Positions 8,491-12,288 of a stretch of 12,288 nt of DNA are shown here, one piece after another. The DNA is taken from positions 1-12,288 of the forward strand of contig JAOXYB010046358.1 in assembly GCA_028565635.1 (NCBI GenBank), read 5' to 3'. The position numbers and the translations under genes are program-made. The notes under the pieces are model-generated. The model saw only the letters and a program-made list of their open reading frames with translations, was not told the DNA's origin and made no database searches. Within the stretch, counting starts at the first letter, position 1. Every line of letters begins with the position of its first letter. The DNA comes from Phoronis ovalis (lineage: Eukaryota > Phoronida > Phoronidae).

Positions 8491-11046
8491 TACATATATA
8501 TATATATACATTCATCATCTATGATATTGCCTTTCCAGCCTTGACTATATATAAAGCAAACTCATATAAAGTACAAGTACTTAAACTGTAGTTGGTTACT
8601 TACCAAATTCCTGGTTTATCTTTTGTTTTAAAAAGTCCATTTTTGCTGCTTCTCCATGCACTAACATAACATTTTTAGGCTCAGACTGTCTAATAAGTTG
8701 CATAATTCCCTTGGCATCTGCATGTGCACTAAAGGACATGTACTGGACAGACATTTTTACCTCTAACTGAAAGTACATTTTTTTATGTTTGCTTCAAAAT
8801 GGATTATTATGAGGGTGGTCATTTTTGTTTCAAATAAAAAATTCTGACTGCCAGACATCGATTTAGGTATGTGCTTATTAAATGATCACAACTAGGTTAA
8901 CTCAAATTTGAAAATAATATGGCAGTTTTTCACATTATAGTTTAATTGCTTAAAGTACGCACTGTTTGTCTGTTTTCTAACTCTAACTTCCTAGCACCAT
9001 TCAGTATTTTGTGTCCAACAGTTCCAGCAACACAATAACCAGGCATAATGACCTGAAATATATAGACAAAATGGCAAATTTACAATATCTGGCCAGGCAC
9101 ACTAAAATATACAATATTACATACGGTACCATTTTTTACCTGTGTGGAAAATGGAAGCACTCTCATTGAAAGATAATAGCCTGAAAAGAGTTATCACCTT
9201 ATGAAAAGGACCCTCTGATAGGAACATCAAGTTAGCAGACAACAGATAACAGATAGCAGATGAAAACGTCAAGTTAGCAGATAGCAGATGAAAACGTCAA
9301 GTTAGCAAACAGCAGATATCTGCTAGAAATCATCTGCTGGCAGATGTCTGCTAGAAAACATCAAGTTAGCAGAGTTAATTAAACATCAAGTTATTTTATT
9401 TTATTTTTAATTAATTCTTTTTAATTTTTTTTTTTTTATTAATTTTTTTCAATTTGTTTAATTAATTTTTTTTTGATATATTTTTTTTTGATATATTTTT
9501 TTTTTATTCATTTTTTTTTCAATTTTTTAAAATTAATTTGTTTCAATTTTTTTGTTAATTATTTTTCAAATTTTTTTAAAATTAATTTGTTTCAATTTTT
9601 TTGTTAATTATTTTTCAAATTTTTTTAAAATTGTTTTTAATAATTATTTTTTCAATTTTTTTTTTAAATAATTTGTTTCTAATTTTTAAAATAAAAAAAA
9701 AAAAAATCAATTAAAAAAAGTAATAAAAAAATTAATTAAAAAAAAATTAAATTGAAAAAAATTAATTTAAAAAATATGAAAAAAAAAAAAATTATTAAAA
9801 ACAAAATAATCAAAAAAAAAAAATTATTAAAAAAAAAAATTCATTAAATTGATGTTTAATTTTAACTTGATGTTTTCTAGAAGACATCTGCCAGTAGATG
9901 ATTTCATCTGCAGATGATTTCTAGCAGATATCTGCTGTCTGCTATCTGTTGTCTGCTAACTTGACGTTTTCATCTGCTATCTGCTAACTTGACGTTTTCA
10001 TCTGCTATCTGTTATCTGCTAACTTGATGTTCCTCTCTCTGATTCCTTGTCAACTTTAGTAAACCTACAGTGTAGCTATAATTTATAGTATATAATTACC
10101 ATATTGTTTTCATTTGGAGCCCATTTCTTGAATATCTGTAGTGATAAACCTGCATGGAGCATTCCTGGTGTTGCAAACACAACCATAGGCCCTGGATTAT
10201 CTATGTAAGTTCGATCAAATGCCTGTAAATACAATTATTCTTTTATTGTAATCAGCTCTTCAAAATATTCCATTCCTCTCTAAGAAATGTATTTCCACCC
10301 AATAACTAAATTACTGGATATGCAGTACAACATAAAAAGGTTCTGTCTGGCAGTATGAAAGCCTTACATTTAAATTGGACATTTATGAATCCAGCTAATC
10401 AAAGCCAGTGTTCTTTAGAAAATTTGCACCAACCCATATATCTACCAATAGCAAATTTTCAATGTTATTTAAAAACCAATCCATTGCAAAGCATCAAAGT
10501 AAATAAATACAAATTTGAGTGATAATAACAAACTAATTATATATAGAAAATGCTTAAAATACCTTGATGTGTTTGAAATCGAACATATTCCTCTGTACAA
10601 AGGTATTTTTGATTTTCTGATTGGTCCAAGTGATGAATAATTTGTAATAATGATTGGCCTAAAAGTAAATGTATCTAACATTATTTGGATATGAAAAAAG
10701 TACATCAGATGTGCTTTCAGAGAGGTAAAACTTTACAAAATGTTTGTAAACTGTTAAAATTATCTTGAAAATAATAAATTCAATATTTCAGGTAATAATG
10801 GAAAGGTTTATAATCAATGATTTGTAACATTTATATAATTATGAGATATTATTTATGTAGTGCAGGAACATTTCTGGTAAAAGTTTTACAGAACTTGACA
10901 TCGTATTAAACCAATTAAAATATTACCTTTTCTGTAAGTCCCAGGGAGAAATATATTGGTACTTTGAGATTCATTCTGTCCCAATAGGTTTCTAGTAAAA
11001 TACACAACTCTTGTGCCCGTCCCAGGGCAAACACTGGGATCAACAC
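2268..11046 (-). CDS. INTS11: Integrator complex subunit 11 (INTS11/CPSF3L), C-terminal nine exons
   Basis: This is the catalytic endonuclease subunit of Integrator, a paralogue of CPSF73, which in animals cleaves snRNA 3' ends and nascent transcripts in the nucleus. Nine minus-strand exons join in frame: 11046-10927, 10658-10563, 10222-10100, 9052-8963, 8766-8604, 8271-8096, 7979-7837, 4342-4216 and 2324-2268. All junctions are GT..AG with matching phases. The product, about 364 residues, reads like INTS11 from end to end: [75 protein letters not shown] and DEELGSHL. The two beta-CASP histidines (FSAH and LVHGE) are intact, so the part seen looks functional. The N-terminal half with HxHxDH is outside the window, so this entry is partial at its 5' end. 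Identity rests on recalled family sequence rather than a search, but I am very sure of it. Confidence 0.96.
2485..2762 (-). repeat. Diverged minisatellite ending in a 12-base C run
   Basis: Four to six units of about 30-40 bases repeat the core AAAATGGACCCATTTTTAGG (plus strand), with spacers such as acatttttgtacaaagt. On the minus strand the frame stays open and gives a repeated KMGPL/KMGPF motif. The array ends with a non-repeat tail (wholly distinct from the units, around 2711-2750) and then twelve Cs at 2751-2762. It sits in the last INTS11 intron. A fixed border plus repeat array suggests the end of a dispersed element rather than a simple local expansion. Confidence 0.75.
3000..4215. 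other. Rest of last INTS11 intron
   Basis: This is AT-rich intron sequence. A 60-codon minus frame at 3550-3732 has no splice sites or recognisable motif. I see nothing else to call. Confidence 0.5.
4216..4342 (-). CDS. INTS11: INTS11 exon 8 of 9 visible (C-terminal domain)
   Basis: The exon is 127 bases: one base completing Gly, then 42 codons. The acceptor is gttttgtag and the donor gtatgt. It encodes [20 protein letters not shown], then [17 protein letters not shown] and SWSYE. It matches the family's [20 protein letters not shown] region. In Integrator this domain dimerises with the equivalent domain of INTS9. The intron before it is by far the longest, about 3.5 kb. Confidence 0.93.
4621..4645. 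repeat. Perfect 10-bp stem with 5-base loop
   Basis: ATAATAGTTT at 4621-4630 and its exact reverse complement AAACTATTAT at 4636-4645 flank gtcta. A second short inverted repeat (CCATAACC/GGTTATGG) follows at about 4656-4676. In AT-rich DNA this may be chance or the remains of a small inverted-repeat element. Confidence 0.4.
4797..4942 (+). other. Exon-like stretch with signal-peptide-like start, inside INTS11 intron
   Basis: The stretch follows acceptor-like atctacag and ends before gtaata. From ATG at 4807 it has 45 codons plus one base. It includes [20 protein letters not shown], a signal-peptide-like run, then [12 protein letters not shown]. The phase-1 end would match the phase-1 acceptor of the block at 7470. 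It is on the opposite strand to INTS11. This may well be chance, and no family was recognised. Confidence 0.18.
5036..5184. repeat. Imperfect direct duplication, about 113-bp period
   Basis: GAGGCATTTCTATTTAATTT at 5037 recurs as GAGGCATTCTTATTTAATTT at 5150, with further matching bases after both (caattttc..). The second copy lies inside the dispersed repeat at 5102-5184. Confidence 0.65.
5102..5184 (+). repeat. Dispersed repeat R1, copy 1
   Basis: It is recognisably the same sequence as 12013-12094: AATGACACA..CATAC, AGTCA.TTT, ATAGT.CCTCCC, CATTCTTA..TAATTTCAA, in the same order with scattered changes and a small gap. The family is unknown; it is probably a transposable-element fragment. 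Confidence 0.7.
5378..5650 (+). mobile_element. Candidate Helitron-type element, 5' end
   Basis: TCTATACTACTAAAT at 5378 has the form of Helitron 5' termini (TC start, TCTATACTA-like), is preceded by A as expected for insertion at AT, and is followed by GTGTCCGTCTGTCTTTCCAC. I found no convincing 3' CTRR end with hairpin, so the right limit given is arbitrary. The block is less AT-rich than its surroundings. Confidence 0.35.
6201..6300 (+). repeat. Dispersed repeat R2, copy 1
   Basis: It shares CTAACTTTAATTA, TAACTTCTTAA, a downstream A-rich run, TATTTCTCA and TATTACC with 12200-12288, in the same order and orientation. It lies about 1 kb after R1 copy 1, whereas at the right end R1 and R2 are only about 100 bases apart. 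Confidence 0.65.
6690..6905 (-). pseudogene. Probable C-terminal part of the same LINE, degraded
   Basis: Downstream of the RT fragment on the same strand, about 48 codons are open: [39 protein letters not shown]. After one stop comes [14 protein letters not shown]. The order HL..C...W.EI, then a NVI.GYLG motif, then LN.LLLL resembles the post-RT tail of such LINEs. Together with the RT piece it suggests a LINE copy with a large internal deletion and several stops. Confidence 0.45.
7023..7205 (-). pseudogene. LINE reverse-transcriptase fragment, degraded
   Basis: The minus frame reads [20 protein letters not shown], then [20 protein letters not shown] and IKFVLKKF. This matches the RT block 'GENxRLIYDxxxxxxxxxxxGLLLLIDFEKAFDSxSWxFI' typical of animal L1/Tx1-like LINEs. 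The first catalytic aspartate of LLLIDF is Tyr here, so the copy is dead. The element lies within the long INTS11 intron in the same orientation as the gene. Confidence 0.75.
7249..7446 (+). repeat. Diverged CCAG/CCTGATT minisatellite
   Basis: Five to six units of roughly 30-36 bases alternate A-runs with CC(A/T)GA or GGATCC-containing pieces: AAAACCAGATCTCCTC, AAAAACCTGATTGCTAAT, AAAACCAGTTATTT, AAAACCAGAGCCTCCCTGCT, AACCACCTGGATCC and AAACGGATCC. An open frame passes through them. Style resembles the 2485-2762 array, but the unit differs. Confidence 0.6.
7470..7638 (+). other. GC-richer exon-like block ending in a consensus donor
   Basis: It follows acceptor-like cttccctatttag. Two bases and 55 codons stay open: [40 protein letters not shown] and [15 protein letters not shown]. 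It ends before gtgagt, a strong donor. Base composition is clearly richer in G+C than the flanks. It is antisense to INTS11. It could be an exon of a nested gene or noncoding RNA, or the 5' part of a mobile element headed by the minisatellite. No family was recognised and no following exon was found. Confidence 0.3.
7837..7979 (-). CDS. INTS11: INTS11 exon 7 of 9 visible (start of C-terminal domain)
   Basis: The exon is 143 bases, 47 codons plus two bases (phase 2), with acceptor atttccag and donor gtaagg. It encodes [20 protein letters not shown], then [13 protein letters not shown], and ends [10 protein letters not shown]. It aligns by eye with the ALKELGLAEHQLRFT region of vertebrate INTS11. 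The phase-2 end supplies GG, and the next exon supplies T to make Gly. Confidence 0.9.
8096..8271 (-). CDS. INTS11: INTS11 exon 6 of 9 visible (PANGETV, end of catalytic region)
   Basis: The exon is 176 bases. It starts with two bases completing a Gly codon, then has 58 codons. The acceptor is ttttgacag and the donor gtaagt. It encodes [20 protein letters not shown], then [17 protein letters not shown], and ends [14 protein letters not shown]. The proline- and lysine-rich middle (EPPDPKRP) is the variable linker to the C-terminal domain. Confidence 0.94.
8435..8510. repeat. Compound TA/CA/TA microsatellite
   Basis: A (TA) run of about 16 bases leads into about 17 CA units (8452-8486), then TACATA and a second (TA) run. 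It lies in the intron between INTS11 visible exons 5 and 6. It is likely length-variable. Confidence 0.95.
8604..8766 (-). CDS. INTS11: INTS11 exon 5 of 9 visible (catalytic [10 protein letters not shown] and LVHGE)
   Basis: The exon is 163 bases, 54 codons plus one base (phase 1), with acceptor actttcag and donor gtaagt. It begins [20 protein letters not shown] and ends KQKINQEF plus the first base of Gly. From family knowledge, the His in FSAHAD and the His in LVHGE match the metal-site/active-site histidines of beta-CASP motifs B and C. Both are present, which argues against a dead copy. Confidence 0.96.
8963..9052 (-). CDS. INTS11: INTS11 exon 4 of 9 visible ([14 protein letters not shown])
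   Basis: The exon is 90 bases, 30 codons, phase 0 at both ends, with acceptor tatttcag and donor gtgcgt. It encodes [20 protein letters not shown] followed by [10 protein letters not shown]. The intron before it (9053-10099) holds the 815-bp foldback element. Confidence 0.94.
9220..10034. mobile_element. Foldback / long-TIR non-autonomous DNA element, 815 bp
   Basis: The outer end AGGAACATCAAGTTAGCAGA at 9220 is mirrored by the reverse-complement end near 10034. The arms (about 9220-9400 and 9856-10034) match over about 180 bases. Each arm holds two 28-bp subunits containing AGCAGATGAAAACGTCAAGT. The centre is T-rich on the left half and A-rich on the right, so pairing can continue inward. 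The flanks CCCTCTGAT (9211-9219) and CTCTCTGAT (10035-10043) form a 9-bp target duplication with one mismatch. It has no coding capacity. Long TIRs with internal subrepeats and 9-bp duplications are known for Foldback and Mutator-like elements. It fills most of the INTS11 intron 9053-10099. Confidence 0.88.
9529..9626. repeat. Exact 49-bp tandem duplication in the element's T-rich core
   Basis: Units 9529-9577 and 9578-9626 both begin AAAATTAATTTGTTTCAATT and end in CAAATTTTTTT. No difference is visible between them, so the duplication is recent or maintained by slippage. Confidence 0.8.
10100..10222 (-). CDS. INTS11: INTS11 exon 3 of 9 visible ([10 protein letters not shown])
   Basis: The exon is 123 bases, 41 codons, phase 0 at both ends, with acceptor atttacag and donor gtaatt. 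It encodes [20 protein letters not shown], then [20 protein letters not shown] and a final M. The [12 protein letters not shown] stretch is a family hallmark of the CPSF73/INTS11 fold. Confidence 0.95.
10223..10562 (-). other. INTS11 intron, no further feature
   Basis: This is a 340-base AT-rich intron between visible exons 2 and 3. An overlapping minus frame at its right edge is a shadow of exon 2. Nothing else is seen. Confidence 0.8.
10563..10658 (-). CDS. INTS11: INTS11 exon 2 of 9 visible
   Basis: The exon is 96 bases, 32 codons, phase 0 at both ends, with acceptor cttttag and donor gtattt. It encodes [16 protein letters not shown] followed by [16 protein letters not shown], a block highly conserved in INTS11. 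A longer open frame overlaps it in another phase, but that is a shadow. Confidence 0.94.
10927..11046 (-). CDS. INTS11: INTS11 exon 1 of 9 visible (beta-CASP region, FALGRAQEL)
   Basis: The exon is 120 bases, 40 whole codons, phase 0 at both ends. It opens after acceptor ctaaacag and closes before donor gtaata. It encodes [20 protein letters not shown] followed by [13 protein letters not shown] and ends [13 protein letters not shown] is the typical beta-CASP signature of CPSF73/INTS11 enzymes. It is the most upstream exon found; the preceding residues, expected to resemble ETVERGGK, were not found between 11047 and 12288. Confidence 0.95.
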
Positions 11047-11140
11047 CTGTTTAGGTACAAATATATACAGTAAACAGAATCTATCTTCACAAACTATGGT
11101 GCCAATAAAAGTCTTGAATACTTTCAATGCAATGATCCAA

Positions 11141-11350
11141 AATAACATTAAATAAATAGGATTCTTCTTTAATCTATAGACAGTAGAAAACAAGATAAAA
11201 ATAATATTAAACGAGTAGGTTGCTACTTTAATCCATAGTAGAAAATGTAAGTTTTAAGCAAAAAGGATTCCACTGAATGTGGAAAACAAAGTAATATTAA
11301 ATGAAAAGGATGAATGTTCTTTTAATCCATAGTAGGAAGCATAAAATATT
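11141..11350. repeat. Three diverged tandem copies, 60-90 bases each
   Basis: Copies start near 11141, 11201 and 11291. Each has AATA(A/T)CATTAAA or AATATTAAA, then a G-containing variable piece, then CTTTAATC(T/C)ATAG, then GTAG(A/G)A. The spacing differs between copies, so the array is old. Confidence 0.6.
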
Positions 11351-11844
11351 TGATTCAAACCTGTCAGGGCAATTTGACCAAAGTTTCACACATTTAAGTT
11401 TATTAGTTAAAGTTCCAATAATAAGGAAACCATTTAAGGGTGCTATAGTTAAAGAATTCAATTTACATGTACATAGCCAATTTAATGTTTTTATATGCCA
11501 GTTTAAAAATAAAACAAGGACAGGACAATTTTGATAATCATCCTATCACGCTGCTTAAATTGACTATTTGGGCGAAAGGAATTGCATATTATGAATATGA
11601 AGCATATATGTTTTAGAATTACAGTTCCATTGATCAAAATAATAAATTAGAGAAATATATAGCCATCAAATTTATGTCATTGCTCATTACATTTCATTAG
11701 CAAAAAAATGTTAAATAATTGTTTTCATTGTCTTTTAAAAGGAATATAAATAGAATTCCTTGTAAAAAAGTACTGGTAATTAATAAATAGAAACCCTGGT
11801 GGGTTGTAACTTGACCTTCAAAAGGCATGTTTTGTTAGTAAAAT

Positions 11845-11960
11845 ACTTCCTGTTCGAATATGCTCCTACTTAATGTTAATTACGAGCAATATTAAAAAAA
11901 AAACTTCCTGTTGGAATATGCTCCTATAAAATGTTAATTACGAGCAATATTAAGAAAACA
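11845..11960. repeat. 58-bp tandem duplication
   Basis: ACTTCCTGTTCGAATATGCT at 11845 and ACTTCCTGTTGGAATATGCT at 11903 begin two near-identical units. Each continues to GTTAATTACGAGCAATATTA. Few changes suggest a recent duplication. Confidence 0.9.
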
Positions 11961-12012
11961 GCAGTGCTGATATAAAAGTGTGTGGCGCAGAGCTTGGTCG
12001 TGGAGAACACTC

Positions 12013-12094
12013 AATGACACACACATACAGTCATTTTCAATGATAGTTCCTCCCGGGAGTCATTCTTACCTAATTTCAAAGACATTATGTACAA
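12013..12094 (+). repeat. Dispersed repeat R1, copy 2
   Basis: This is the partner of 5102-5184 in the same orientation. It begins AATGACACACACATACAGTC and includes ATAGTTCCTCCCGGGAGTCA. A 68-codon open frame crosses it but is a by-product of the repeat. Confidence 0.7.
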
Positions 12095-12116
12095 TCTTTC
12101 CTATAAATTCAATAAA

Positions 12117-12146
12117 ACACACACACACATATATATACATATACTA
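12117..12146. repeat. Short CA/TA microsatellite
   Basis: An ACACACACACACAC run is followed by ATATATATACATATAC. It lies between R1 and R2 in the right-hand copy of the dispersed repeat and may have grown within it. Confidence 0.8.
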
Positions 12147-12199
12147 TCCTAACAGACAAAGGACAGGATTAACTCGCACACGGTAAATATATACAGTAT

Positions 12200-12288
12200 T
12201 CATCTAACTTTAATTACATGTAACTTCTTAATGAAGGCTCAAACAAAAAAATCACATACATAACTTATTTCTCATCTATTACCGCATA
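12200..12288 (+). repeat. Dispersed repeat R2, copy 2 (cut by window end)
   Basis: This is the partner of 6201-6300. CATCTAACTTTAATTACATG and TAACTTCTTAATGAAGGCTC are seen, ending near TCTATTACCGCATA at the window edge. With R1 copy 2 it makes a compact R1-R2 unit, so the family is probably one element of 280 bases or more. Confidence 0.65.

Larger units (their letters stand above)
11047..12288 (-). other. INTS11 intron upstream of first visible exon, incomplete
   Basis: No INTS11 exon encoding the residues before [10 protein letters not shown] is found here. The stretch therefore appears to be one intron running past the window. It holds two local tandem-repeat sets (11141-11350, 11845-11960) and the R1/R2 repeats. 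Confidence 0.7.

Noticed and set aside
9396-9856. T-rich/A-rich tract read as a poly(A) tail of a retroposon
   Set aside because: T-rich and A-rich halves face each other symmetrically inside matching inverted arms, so the tract is the core of the foldback element.
10469-10705. 78-codon minus-strand frame overlapping INTS11 exon 2
   Set aside because: It is a shadow in the wrong phase of the real exon 10563-10658.
11301-11534. 77-codon plus-strand frame in the upstream INTS11 intron
   Set aside because: It has no motif, no clear splice signals, and starts in the diverged tandem repeat.
11980-12186. 68-codon plus-strand frame at the right end
   Set aside because: It runs through repeat R1 and the CA/TA microsatellite (YIYIYY), so it is a by-product of repeats.
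1-12288. tRNA, rRNA or CRISPR features
   Set aside because: No cloverleaf with a convincing T-loop, no rRNA signature and no spaced identical repeats were seen; the tandem repeats have no unique spacers.

Overview
The window is AT-rich (about two thirds A+T by eye) animal nuclear DNA. It has spliced genes with GT..AG introns, a dinucleotide microsatellite, minisatellites, a decayed LINE and an inverted-repeat mobile element. No prokaryotic operon, CRISPR array, rRNA or tRNA was seen. The repeat style and the INTS11 protein fit an invertebrate, and a bivalve or other mollusc is my best guess. That assignment is inference, because nothing in the sequence proves the taxon.

The main gene is on the minus strand and runs from 11046 down to 2268. 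It is the C-terminal part of INTS11 (CPSF3L), the RNA endonuclease subunit of the Integrator complex. Nine exons join without a frame error and give about 364 residues ending in TGA. They cover the later part of the metallo-beta-lactamase/beta-CASP catalytic region, including FALGRAQEL, the [10 protein letters not shown] histidine and the LVHGE histidine, and then the C-terminal domain that in this family pairs with INTS9. The N-terminal exons, with the HxHxDH metal-binding loop, lie beyond 12288. Intron sizes run from 116 bp to about 3.5 kb.

The left 1.7 kb carries the 3' part of an unidentified plus-strand gene that converges tail-to-tail on INTS11. Two exons (523-662 and 976-1157) join in phase. 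Five further coding-like segments surround them, several strongly hydrophobic, and their exact splicing cannot be settled by eye. The gene may be a membrane protein, may have alternative 3' ends, or may be partly broken.

The INTS11 introns hold most of the unusual structure. At 2485-2762 there is a minisatellite bordered by a C run. At 5378 there is a Helitron-like 5' terminus. At 5102-5184 and 6201-6300 there are two repeats that reappear at 12013-12288. At 6690-7205 there is a degraded minus-strand LINE. At 7249-7446 there is a second minisatellite, followed by a GC-richer exon-like block at 7470-7638 that ends in a strong donor. At 8435-8510 there is a TA/CA/TA microsatellite. At 9220-10034 there is an 815-bp foldback (long-TIR) element with a near-perfect 9-bp target duplication. 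The intron upstream of the first visible exon (11047 onward) carries two local tandem-repeat sets.
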